Positions 36,584 through 48,219 of a DNA stretch of 64,000 bases are shown here, one piece after another (the stretch's first letter is position 1; every line of letters starts with the position of its first letter). Below the pieces are notes generated by a model, which ran no database searches, had not been told where the DNA came from, and saw nothing but the letters and a program-made list of their open reading frames with translations. A program made the translations under genes and the position numbers. Origin of the DNA: Warburgia ugandensis (lineage: Eukaryota > Streptophyta > Magnoliopsida > Canellales > Canellaceae); contig CP141130.1 of assembly GCA_035236585.1 (NCBI GenBank), positions 79,927,944 through 79,991,943 of the forward strand, in the 5' to 3' direction.

Positions 36584-38424
36584 CTTTACTTATGGTCCAA
36601 CCATTAGATCTTAGATCTTTTCCTTTTAAATTAAGGTTTTAATTAATTTTAAGGCTTTTACTCCATTAAGGTCCAATATCACATAACTTTATTTTTTGTC
36701 ATATTCAATCCATGATTTCAATGGATTCCATCATAATATCATTCATTCAATCCATTCCAAGGGTCTGATCATACTTGATCTTTTTGATCAAGTGGGTCCC
36801 TTTGTATTTTTAGAATTTTTTTACCATAAAGGGTAGATTCCTCAATTTATCTTAGATATGTCCAAATAAATCATAAATATCACTTGATTTCAATATTATA
36901 TCATCAATAAATCCCCAAGATTTGATCATCTCATATCTTGAAGATCATGAAAATTAGAAACTTAATTCTTGAAAACAAAAAGTTTCTGGAATGTTTTTAT
37001 CAATATTATGGTTTCAGAAGAAAATAGACGTTATAAGCTTTCCATAGCTTCTTTTCGACCTCAATTTGAAGTTCAGAGGATTCCACAATTGAACTGTGAA
37101 GTTCACAGTCATTCCTAATGTCCAAATTTGATATGGGCCCAGTCGAATGGATGGCCTAGATCAATTCGGCGAAACGGTTGCTACGTGCCTGTCACTGGGA
37201 TGCACACGTGATGTGTTCCCCTAGGACCGACGTTGTTGTGCGGTCGTTCCATCGAAATGGCGTCACACGCAGTTCGCGTTCTAAAATGCTCCTGTAGGGC
37301 ACATTTCCGTGCAGCGTTTCACATCTCATCCTGGGAGCCAATCCAATTTGGGAGATCAGACAGTCCATTTTGGACCGTCCAATCAATCCTCTTCAATTTA
37401 GGGCTCAAAACTTAATAAAAATTCTTGAAATATCTACCCTAGTTTTGGACCATTTTGGATTGATTGGACGGCTCAGATTTTTCATCTGAGCCCTCCATCA
37501 TCTAGAATTGAAGGGTTTTGGTCCTTACTTTATTTTTATAAATTTTAACCTAAAACTAATTTTAAAAAAATAAAAATAAAATAAAATGACATGACATGAC
37601 ATGAAATAAGTATAAGAAGTGTTTCCACATACCTGATTGAGAAAGAACATAGATTTGAAGCCCAATTTGAAATAAATACCCTTTGATAATAAGATAGCTT
37701 GATAGTCGCTTGTTTTGTGATTTCCCGTTGATTGCATCATTAGATTTTGAAATTGATTTGGGGGTTTTGTAGATTAGATAGTCTAGAATTGTATGGACGG
37801 TGAATTTATGAGATTCAATTTAGGACAGAGTGTTTAATTGAATTTAGGTCTCTTGTTCCAATTAGAGAGAGGAGAGAGAAAGTGCAAAGAAGGGAGATTT
37901 TTGGGAGTTTTGGAACTTCAGGAAGGAATCTAGATCTGGTTTTTAAAGTAAGCAAAATGATTTCATGGGAATTTTAAGAAACAATTTTGGAGGATTTTTG
38001 GAGGTGTATTTATGGATGTTTTTGAATTTTTCATAATTGCTTGTAATAATCATGTTTCAATTCTTTTTAATATTAAATTAACATTAGATCCTCTACTACC
38101 ACCTCCTTCTCCATTAGCAACTGGTAGTAGTTTGACCACTCATTACATGTTTTCTGGCCGTTGGATTTGTTTGTGGGCCCACAGGGGTGTGAAAGGACCA
38201 TTTTGCTCTTTTATGAAGAAAAATTCATTTTATTCTCCCAAACTTGGAATTGAGCGTACTTAGTGGCGTTGGATTCGTATTTCCGAGTACTTTCTAAATA
38301 TTGATGTCTTAGATCTCGATTATGGGTAAAATTATCATTTTACCCTTTTATTCATAAAAATAAAGAAATTAGGAATTTTTCATTTTTACTCGGAATTGAA
38401 CGTACTTAGTGTCATTTTGATCGG

Positions 38425-39550
38425 TTATGTGTAGAACATGTATCAAATAATACTTCGGTAGGTCTATCATAAATGTGAAGTGTACCTTCCATTACGGTGT
38501 TGGATGCCTGGGCTTGGCCTAAAGTAATGGCAAACACTCATCCTTGGCTGCACTAAATCTGTTCTCCTTTATGCTCTTCCTCTTTCTTCTTCTTAGGACA
38601 ATGAGTGGCTATGTGTCCAACCTCTCCACAGATGAAGCATTTGAAGTAAGGTGTGTATGGCTTGCCTGGATGATACTTTCTACATCGAGGACAAGTTCTA
38701 GCTTCCAGTACTCTGTCTCTATTATCAAATTGTCGCTTGAATGGGTATTGGGGTCGAGAAGACTGAATGGGCCTCTTGCCTTTGTTGAACCACCCATTGG
38801 TGCTAGTATTTTTCTCCTTTTCTTTTCTGTCCACCTAAGGCCTCTAATAATCTTTCTCATAAATAGATGCCATTTCCACCACATTAGCCATGGTGGTTAA
38901 TTGGAACCCAATAACCTTATTTCTCAGCCCAGGAGTCAACCATCAATAAACTTCTCTGCTGCACTCTCTTCTGTGGCACAAATAGTGGGTACAAACATTC
39001 AAAGACTTATAAACTTGTTTTCATATTGGTTTATGAATAGACTTGCCCGTTTCAAACTCATGAACTCCTTCTCTTTCTACTTTCTCATGTATTGTGGAAA
39101 GTATTTCTCATTAAACACGGTCATGAAATCCTCCCATAGAATAGTCTCACCCTCCTTAAAGTATGTCCTTTTTGCCGTCTCCCACCAAAAGTCTACTTCA
39201 CCTTTCAAAACAAAAGTTGTCATAACAACTTTTCTTTCCTCAGGAATCTTCATAGCTTTGAACAACTTCTCAATATTGTGTATCCATTTTTCTATTGCGT
39301 CTGACTCCTCCTCACCAGAGAATGACGGAGCCATCTTCTGAAATTGCTCAAGCTGGGCCTCCGTTCGGTCAACAACCCTCTCTGGTGACGTTGCCCTTGC
39401 CACAAGTACTTGTGCTTGATTATTCGTGATATGTTCCATCCTTTGCATAAATGACTGAAAAGCTTCAGCCATGCTATATCCATATTCAGAAGAACTAGTA
39501 GAGGGATTAGTGGTTCTTGGAGATGCACCTCTTCTCCTCCTAGGAGGCAT
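38425..39550 (-). pseudogene. Ty3/gypsy gag with start of protease, broken
   Basis: The minus-strand ATG at 39,550 starts MPPRRRRGASPRTT, typical of plant Ty3/gypsy gag. The capsid part has MAPSFSGEEESDAIEKWIHN, then WEDFMTVFNEKYFPQYM. The frame is cut by a TAG after YMRK at 39,079, and continues KEKEFMSLKRASLFINQYEN and later FQLTTMANVVEMASIYEKDY. In a shifted frame come the nucleocapsid part CPRCRKYHPGKP and the zinc knuckle CFICGEVGHIATHC. Beyond it, VMEGTLHIYDRPTEVLFDTC is the start of the aspartic protease with the active DTG changed to DTC. The sequence breaks off at about 38,425, where LTR-like DNA begins. It is not functional. Confidence 0.9.
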
Positions 39551-39667
39551 CTGTTTTATCAAGAGTCATTTGATTCGTTTGAGTGCACTTATCATGCTAG
39601 TTTAAATTTTTTCCTAATTATGTAAACTACTCTTATTCATAACTTGACTGTGAATGGGTTGAACTTG

Positions 39668-39680
39668 GGCTTTGATACCA
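39668..39680 (-). promoter_or_regulatory. Primer-binding site for tRNA-iMet
   Basis: The minus strand reads TGGTATCAAAGCC two bases after the LTR end (TCATTACA then AT). It matches the usual TGGTATCAGAGCC complement of initiator tRNA-Met with one change. It lies about 120 bases before the gag start, as expected. Confidence 0.85.
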
Positions 39681-39682
39681 AT

Positions 39683-42600
39683 TGTAATGACCCGGGTTTT
39701 TATAATGCTTTTTAAATGCAAAAGATGATTATGATGCGAGATCGATCTTTATAAAAAACATTTTGAAAACCAAATGACATCGGATAAACATTATTGTTTT
39801 AAGACTCATTCTAAAAATAAAAAAAAACCCTGAGTGTTAATTTTTCTTTTCTTAAAAGGGATTATTGATGAAATGAGCACTACATTTCAACCGAAAATCT
39901 GGTAGAGTTTCCTCTGTTTTTCTGACATTAGACATTTAACGCATGTCATTGCGAGGTACCTGATAAACATACATTTAATAGTTTTAAGAAATAAACAAGA
40001 TTTAATATGGTCTAGCCCCAAGACTTGCCAATCACTTTCCAAGTTATAAAAATATACATTTCAAGTTTATTACATAACATTTGCACACAACTTACTACAA
40101 ATTCTATGAATCATATTAAATCTATTATCTTTTTCTTATCCTAAAAAACACTGAACTTGCTATTGCTTCTACTTATCCTACCTGCAATGATCTATAATAA
40201 AGATAGTAGGTTGAGTATTCCACATACTCAGTAGGAAATCTAACACTACCAAAACCAAAAACATGGCATAGAGCATAGATGTAAGTTTAATAATAGGTTT
40301 TTCATGTGATAGGAAAACATATGACAACCTTACCTAGGCTGTCTCATGCAATGCATCAACAACACTCAATTACATATTTACCTTTTACATGTAGCTAAAT
40401 TCAACAAAGGAAATCATCGACTAACTGCACAACATACTAACTTCAAAATGGTTAAAGTAGTAATCTATCAAATCTCTTGTCAATCATTCTCATTCCTTCT
40501 GCAGATATCATACATATAGGAAACTTGGCCATATATTAGCCATCTTGGTCACGAGTACTCATCTAAAGACCACAATCTCACTCCCATGTGGGGTTACAAA
40601 ATAGAAAGCGCATGGACCACTATGCTCACGATTAGATCACTAAATCGTGTCTCTCCGGTATTTAGAGAATAGCCACCGCAGCCTCCACAGCGACTATGGA
40701 TATGTCTCGAAAGGGTGTCGTGACCACCTTCAATGGTTGTTCCTACCACAACAGTCGAGAAAAACGATCCCAATTGGGCATGGATACCTCCCACCTTTGG
40801 TGGTAAGAGGCCGGGAGGCCAACTAATACAACCTCTTAGCATATTAACCATTAAGCCTATTAGCCCAACAAATACTAAATTTATATAGTTATTGCAACAC
40901 AACATCATACCACTTTGCAATATTCCATGTGTTCCAAATTATGCCATTTAGGAAATCCATCTCAAATCATAGAAATAAATGCATACATGAAGTTGTCCTT
41001 TCCAATTACAACATAACAATTGAACATGTAAGATATTAATAATAAAACTTTCAATTTTGCAATATGAGTCATGGAGCCAAGTTTTCAAGTTAGTTAAAAG
41101 AACACCTTATGCACAATTGTTTTTAAAGTACAAAGAAACACCAGTTCATCATTAAATCATGCATGCTAACATTATATACATGAAAATTCACACATAAATA
41201 CATTCTAAACTTGAAATAATACTAATGATAGTTTCAACTTGAAATTCATTTGAAAACTTAGTAGTATCCGATCACCTACCTCTTATGAAGGTTCTCCTTT
41301 CTTTCAAGCTTCCGCAGTCATCCTCAATGATAGAATTGACTGCACCTCACTCTACTCAATGCCTAATCCCAAGGTATTTATGGTTAGTTCTCATTTCCAT
41401 ACAATCTGCAAACACATAACTTAAGATTTCATCCTTTTCAAGGTTAAAGGGTCTAGATCAGCTCAGGATCATGGAACCCTTAGGTTTTAGATCCGTCCTT
41501 GATCCTAGGCTATAAGTTTGAATCACTTATAATGCCCTACCATCCTTTTCAATTTCTAGTAATACACCTGGTTGCAAGTCATTGTTCATTTAAACTAGCA
41601 TTTTACAACATCCAATCTTTGTTTTTGTTGTTGCCTAAGTTAAATCATCTAAACACTTCCTCACCTAACTTGATTTGGTCTATTAATCTTCTAGTCCCTT
41701 TGAGATCTAAGGATCTCTTCTATTTGCACATACTAATTATGTTCTATGGATGATCATTAGTTTACCATCGAGAACAATATTAGGCCCTATGATTTCCTGT
41801 TCAACCTCTTCTCTAGCCACTTAAGGGTCTAAAGTATCCTAATTCTAATTTTTCTCTACCCTTAACCACTTTTAATGATGGAATTTGAGTATGTTTTCGT
41901 GGTTAGTTGTTTATAATGAATTTCTATAAATTTGGATAATCAAGTCAGCCTTTTTAAAGATGCTCCTATGGCTGACATTGATTGAAAATGATTGGTTCTC
42001 TTTATTTCCTATGATCCAACATTATGAGTCCCTTAGATTTGATTTTCCTAAGGTTATACACATGCAATCTATGTTCTAATCCATCGTAGATCCTACAATT
42101 TTTACAAAATTTACAATTTAGGATCTACCAGTTGAATTCTTTTACAATTCAATGGTTGTATCTTCACCATCTGACCTCAGATGGTTGATTTAAGTCCTTG
42201 TTCATTCTTCTCCACTAAACATGGACGAGATTGACTGCTGGATCTTACTGTCAGTCCTTGTCCACGTTCATGGATGAGATTGATGACAATTTCCTTGACT
42301 GATCAAAATTGTAAGGGTCGGATTACCACTGTTCGGCTCCGATTCGACGATCATAACCGCAAACAAGGTAATCAACGGCCCTAACAGTCTCTATCTGCTA
42401 CATAGGGATAAGATTTTAGACACGAATCCCCTTTTTGGGTTGATTTCACACTCAAATCAGCACTGTGGATCTATTTAGGTGTTGAATTTGTCCTTGTCCG
42501 AGCTCCAGACGGATAATCAGAGCTATAATGAGACTGTCAGAGTTTTCAGGGTTTGTTTCCTTTAATGGACATGATTTTCAGTTTGATCCAGCCATTAGGA

Positions 42601-42965
42601 TCAGATTGTGTACCCTACAATTCCAAAACCCTAGATCTACTAGCATTTACACAAAATCAAAGCAAAACAAGGTTAGGTTTGTGAAAATCTACCTCTATGG
42701 TGTCCACAACATCGGACTGTTGCTGAAGAAGACTAGTTTGATGTATTCCAGCAATGCTCCATATGCCCGCAACTACCCCTTTGATTTTCGACATTATTTC
42801 TTCTCCGACGGTGCTGGAACCAAAGGAGTTTTGCTCTCCAACTCCTGAAGAGACGATCAGATGGTTGGATCTTTGATCAGGATCATCATTGTGCCAGCGA
42901 ACTCTATTTCACTTGTGATAAGGGTTTTCTTCTCCACTAGTGAAAAACTAGATTTTCGGCTCTGG

Positions 42966-43058
<93 letters not shown>

Positions 43059-43628
43059 TCCTGGCGCCGGGTTCCCATCGCCAGCTGCCTTCTCTCTTTT
43101 CTCCCTCTTTTTTTTTCGTTTTTGCTTGGTTACATCAGGCTCTAGAACAGACTCAATGTCTATTTTCGTTCCACTTAGGTTGAGGGGGGGTGCCGTTATC
43201 AAATTCGACCCCTCCCTTTAATTACTTTAATATTTCTTTTTCTTTTTCTTAATATAACTAAGCAAGTGATGATGATGTTTTCACCATCATCACACCACCA
43301 TGGATCTAGTCAATGGTCATGATGGCTACTAATGGTGTTTTCTAAACACCTTATTGTTGGGCCCAGGTTTCTGTAGGCGGGGCCCATTAATGAATTTACA
43401 AAAATACCCTTTGCGAGAAAAATCATGGTTTATTCGTCCGAACTTAGATTTTAACGAAATTAGTGTTGTTGGAATCATTATTCCAAGTACAATCAAATTA
43501 TAGAGGTTTTAACACTCAATTTGATATTCATCAAAACTTCTAAAACTTAAAATTTCAAATTTGTGCACTTTCATTCCATTCAAAATTTCAAAAATACAAT
43601 AAAAAGCCAAAAAATTTAAGTCGTTACA
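39683..43628 (-). mobile_element. 5' LTR of element B
   Basis: A 3,946-bp LTR with ends TGTAATGACCCGGG and GTCGTTACA on the plus strand, so TG...CA holds in both directions. The primer-binding site touches its low-coordinate end, which sets the minus orientation. It contains the hairpin at 40,212-40,230, a (TC)n run at 42,968-43,056 and the ggggggtgccgttatcaaat stretch at about 43,183. It is long for a plant LTR but in the range of Tekay/Del-type elements. Confidence 0.82.
42968..43056. repeat. (TC)n microsatellite inside LTR B
   Basis: About 44 TC dinucleotides. Arg/Glu-rich minus-strand frames across it are artefacts. Confidence 0.95.
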
Positions 43629-44084
43629 GCTGGTGCGCTCCATCAGTAAATAGTCCATATTCCTTCGGAGTCCTCTATTTTGAAATAATATCAACATACG
43701 AGACCTGCTACAATTCTCTGTATCTGAGGCATTGCAAACCATAGCAATGCCTCAGCAAGCAATCGCTTATGTAAGTGGAATAAAATGCAAATTTTATATA
43801 AACACAATCATGATAATTTTATATAAATCACTTTATCCATACTGAATCATGCAAACACAATTTAATTATCAATTAACTTGAATCATTCAACATTCATAAA
43901 AATCATGAATCCATGCCAAATGGAAGAAATACCAATGCATCAGTACAAAACACATTCTTTGAAATGCCAAGTAAATAGTCACGTGTCAAAATTACAAGTC
44001 GTTTATATTTTCTAATACCAGTCTTCACTCTTATAAGCCATTTCACATATAAACTACCAACACATTGTTGTGTGTATCAGAGTG

Positions 44085-44331
44085 TATAACAAACAATATT
44101 ATCATCTTTGGATCCCTTTGCAAGGTCACCTCATTCAGTATCCACCTCACTCAAGACACGTCCTTATGTGTTTCAGGGGGTACACCAAACATTATTATCC
44201 TCTTTGGGCCCCTCCAAAAGGTCACCTCATTCGATACCCACCTCACTTGGGATGCATCGATGTGTGTTTCATAGTACACCAAACAATGTTATCCTTTTTG
44301 GGCCCCTCCGCAAGGTCACCTCATTTGGTAC
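44085..44331. repeat. Tandem repeat of about 90 bp in LTR D
   Basis: Nearly three units with the words caaggtcacctcatt, acccacctcacttgggatgc and accaaacattattatcctc. The last unit is cut by LTR C and resumes at 48,220-48,310. Confidence 0.75.
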
Positions 44332-47300
44332 TATAATGACCTAGGTTTTTATAATGCATTTTTCTAATTCTTTTTGAAATGTTAGGCCTTTAGTTTGCAA
44401 AAATATTTAGAAAAAAAACAGTAAAAAATATTTTTCATGAAAAGACCCTTTTAAAAATCCCGAGTGTCATTTATCTTTTCTTAAAAAAAGCTTATCGGTG
44501 AAATGAGCGCTACATTTCTACCAAAAATCTGGTAGAGTTTCCTCTGTTTTTCTGACATTAGACATTAAATACATGTCATTACAAAGTACTTGATAAACAC
44601 AATTTTGATAAATAAAAGGATAAGGGAGACTATGTCTCCATCCCATTACATTTACATACAGAACTTTGTATTTTGAAAATCAAAATTAAATCAAAACCAA
44701 AGGAACATCAACGACTTAAAATATACTTGCTAGGATCAATCCAGTCATAACCACACAACCACGACCTTAAGTTACATGTCTACATATCCATAAAGTAAAG
44801 TCATATTAGATCAAAATGTTACTTCAATCTACAATTTCAATTAATCATAATGCAAACCTATTTCATATACTTGATTAGTCATCTTGAACTTTCTAACACA
44901 AGCCTATGCTTTATTTTCCTTGTTCTATTTCTTCAACCTGAGACATTGTAAACAATTTACAATGTCTTAGCAATCTTGCGCTTGTGTAGGTAGTTTCACA
45001 TATATTTTACCAAGTTTTTCATGTAATTCTAAATAACAATCTCAAATCCTTTTTCATACAATTTCTAAAGAATATGATAAACAAATCAAAGATAAGAAAC
45101 ATGATTAAAGTCATTTTTCAATCTTTGTTCCACAATTTCATGTTAAAACATTTCAGATAGTATCCATATAAAACATGTACAACTTTAAACATGCTTTTTT
45201 CAAATGGCTAAATCATCATAGTAATCTCAAGTAAATTTGTAATATAGAACATATCCCAAAATCACATGTAAACACAACTTGAGAACTATGTGAAAGATCC
45301 ACTATCTAACTTGATAAATTAAATATCATAAGGCCCTCAAAGTATTAAAGTAGTGATCTATTAAATCGTGAATGTCGACAATCCCAAACCGACAACATCA
45401 TCACGTGCACATATGCACCCCAGCGAACACATCAGCCGGTTGGTCATGAGTACTCATCTAAAAACTATCATCAAGCCCATCCACGTGGGTCATAAAACAA
45501 AAATCCTATGGCACACTATGCTCACGACCAGATCATTAAATCGTGCCTCTTCAGTACTTAGAGAATAGTCACCGCAGCTTCCACGGTGACTACGGATACG
45601 TCTTGAAAGGGTGTCGTGACCACCTCCAATGGTCACTCCTACCATAGCAGTCGAGAAAAATGATGCCACTTTGGGCATAGATACCTACCACCTTTAATGG
45701 TTAGAGGCCAGGAGGCTACCCCGTATAACCTCTCAACATAGTGCCCACCAGGCTCATTAGCTTGAACCGAGATATATCTCAATCTCAAGTGATCTTAAAT
45801 CATATAATATACATATCTCATGCAAAATCATGTGTTTCTTTATCTCATCTCAAAACATGGGATTGATGCATTTCAAATATCATCATTTCTTTCAAGAACA
45901 CTCTGCTACATGTACTAAACCACATCATTTTAGTCTTTCATATAAAAGCATGCATCATGGCTATGAAGATATATATATATATATATATATAGTGCACACA
46001 CCCCATTTGCAAACATTACATTCTTTACAAGCTTAAAACAAGTAACATGATGAAGTGTAAGTTTCATAATAGTCAAGTAATCTGAAATAGAAAATATAAT
46101 AAACTAAGATTTGATTATTTAAGATCCCAAGGAAAAATAGATGTTAAAATCACCTACCTCTTAGAGAAAACTCCTAATTTGGCTATGTTCCTTCTTCAAT
46201 TCGACTTAGATGTCAATCTCCTCTATTGATGTTATGGAGATCTTGTCAATGTTGAATCATATACAATTGGGTACATAAGAATTTTGTTTTAATCAAAGTC
46301 TGACGGTTTTGGTCATCATAAACCACTTAACTTTTCACTCACTATCTATTCCATAGAAAAATACATGACCAGGTAGGTCCTAGATCCATCATCCATTACC
46401 AATTAGTGATCCATAATTTTAGATTTGCACTTACTATTCACTTAACCCCATTGATAGACAATTCTATATCTGAAGATTTGATCCAATAAATCATGGTAAA
46501 CTGACTTAGGGTTTCAAGGTCTAATCCTATGTTCTCAATTGTTAATTATAAACTCAAGGCTATGGTCATATAACCAGGGTTCTTGATTTAATTATTATTC
46601 CTTAACAATCCACGCTGTTCAAGTGATTGAGTTGGCTATTACAAATTAAAGCTCATTAACTAAAATCCTAGAAGACTATTGGAGTTCTAATCACTTACTA
46701 AACAATGTATGTAGTGGCAATTGATGGTCCTCATTCAATCCATTAATTTTCTAATAATTAGTGCCCTAGTCTTTTAAAAGTTCAGAGCATGTTTACTTAA
46801 TATAGGTCAAGGTACATAACAGTGGTGTTTGATTACCAATCAAACATTGCTAAGTTCCTCTTTCATCACTGTCCGATCGGACGGCTAAGATTATTCGATG
46901 GATGTTTATCCAATTTTTACAATTATATCATGTTTAACACAATTCAAGGTTCAAGAATTCATCTGTAGCATCTGATCATTGATCAGACATCACAGGATCC
47001 CTATTTGAATAGTGACAGATCAGACGACCTAGATCATCCAATCTGTTTCACTTCAAAATCATACAATTCGAGTCATCCTATCATTTTTAAAGACAGGGAA
47101 ACTCGATGGCAGCATCTAATTATCAATTAGATGTTGCTAGTCATTGTTTATACAGTAACAGATCGGATGGTCCAATTGTCCGATCTGTTTTCTAGCACAA
47201 ATTGCCATTTTCAGTCCAATCCGAGCCACAAAAAGTATATGTTTGACTTTTGAGCAGTTGGATCAATGTGGATCAGGCTTCAGGAGTCGGATCACCCTTG

Positions 47301-48219
47301 TCCGAGCTTCGATCGAATGATCAGAGCCTCAAATGGGTTGATCAACTCTCCTGATTATATTTATTTGTTAAATACAAACAAGATCAATGATTTTGATCTT
47401 GTTTTGGTGTGAGTCGGTCAAGCCCTAACTAACAAACCTAGTTTTCCTATTCTACATCTATAAACGGAGAAATCGTGCAAAAACTCACATATATAAATGT
47501 CCATGATCTCCAATCGTCACCAGAGAAGATGTGATTTTGTGATTTTTCGACGATGGTTTCATGCAAATAATATTCTTGCTCCAATCCGGTGTTAATCCTC
47601 CTCTGATCGTGATGGAACCATAGGGGTTTTGCTATGGACGTAGGGACGCACCAAATGAAAAGTCCGGATATGAGATTAGAGCCACAGTTGTCACCGATGA
47701 GCTCTGTCTCTCCAGACAACCTAAAAAACCCTCAACATCTCATTTCTCTGGCAAGGTCTGCATTTTTTCTAGCGTTTAGACTTGTTCCCTCTCTCTTTTC
47801 TCTCCTTCCTCTTCCTTTCCTCTCTTTTTCCGCAGTTTCTCCCCCTCATTGGGTTCTTCCCCTTTTTTCCTCGTCTGTTGGGTTTGGGAAGAATAGACCT
47901 GATGACAACGTCAAGTACTCTTTAGGGGGGGTGCCCATATCAATTACAGTCCCCCTGTTTAAGGTTTTTTTATTTGTAAAAAATGCCTTTAATATTTAAA
48001 TCCTCATATTTTCTCTATCCGAACTTCGATTTCAACAAAATTAGTGTCATTTAATTCGTCTTTCCAAGTACAATCCAAATAGGAAGGTATTGGGGTCCAA
48101 ATTAATGTCATTCAAAAGGTCAATTCAGTTGAACCTAAATATGAAGATTCTCCCATTATATTTATAAAAATTCTATTAATAATCCTTTAAAATAGAATTT
48201 AAAAAATAGGATCGTTACA
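44332..48219 (-). mobile_element. Solo LTR C with exact TSD
   Basis: A 3,888-bp block starts TATAATGACCTAGG (first base pair mutated from TG) and ends GATCGTTACA, flanked by GGTAC on both sides (44327-44331 and 48220-48224). It shares with B and G the tcgtgaccacctccaatggt stretch, and with B and D the ggggggtgcc stretch near its right end. The hairpin is at 44,938-44,970. A (TA)n run is at about 45,969-45,992. No internal coding region remains. Confidence 0.88.

Larger units (their letters stand above)
28321..38400 (-). mobile_element. LTR X: interrupted and right-truncated Ty3/gypsy LTR
   Basis: Starts TGTAATAACCCAG immediately after the broken 3' LTR of element B and carries a perfect hairpin at 28,747-28,786. 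Its continuation is inferred to be 32,559-34,462 and 36,589 to about 38,390, after removing solo LTRs A and E. The last part has the ttagtggcgttggattcgta stretch typical of the promoter-distal end of this LTR group, and ends aaagaaattaggaattttt without the expected ATTACA. The right edge is therefore lost in the deletion that also removed pol of element B. The segment assignment is a model, and the middle part is AT-rich with no independent marker. Confidence 0.45.
28034..43628 (-). mobile_element. Element B: partly deleted Ty3/gypsy retrotransposon
   Basis: On the minus strand this reads 5' LTR (43,628 to 39,683), primer-binding site, gag, a scrap of protease, then a deletion. Its 3' LTR survives only as 28,034-28,320, which matches the 5' LTR closely (shared ttataatgctttttaaatgc and gattatgatgcgagatc). 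The flanks GTTGG (28029-28033) and GCTGG (43629-43633) form a TSD with one change. The rest of the 3' LTR and nearly all of pol are gone, replaced by LTR X and its own insertions. The gag type, with a CCHC knuckle, and the tRNA-iMet primer site fit a chromovirus of the Tekay/Del kind. Confidence 0.72.

Noticed and set aside
38544-39341. Plus-strand frames of 118 and 146 codons
   Set aside because: They are antisense to the clear Ty3/gypsy gag with its zinc knuckle.
43724-43755. LTR hairpins as microRNA precursors
   Set aside because: Stems are only 7-15 bp and vary in sequence between copies, too short for a plant miRNA precursor.
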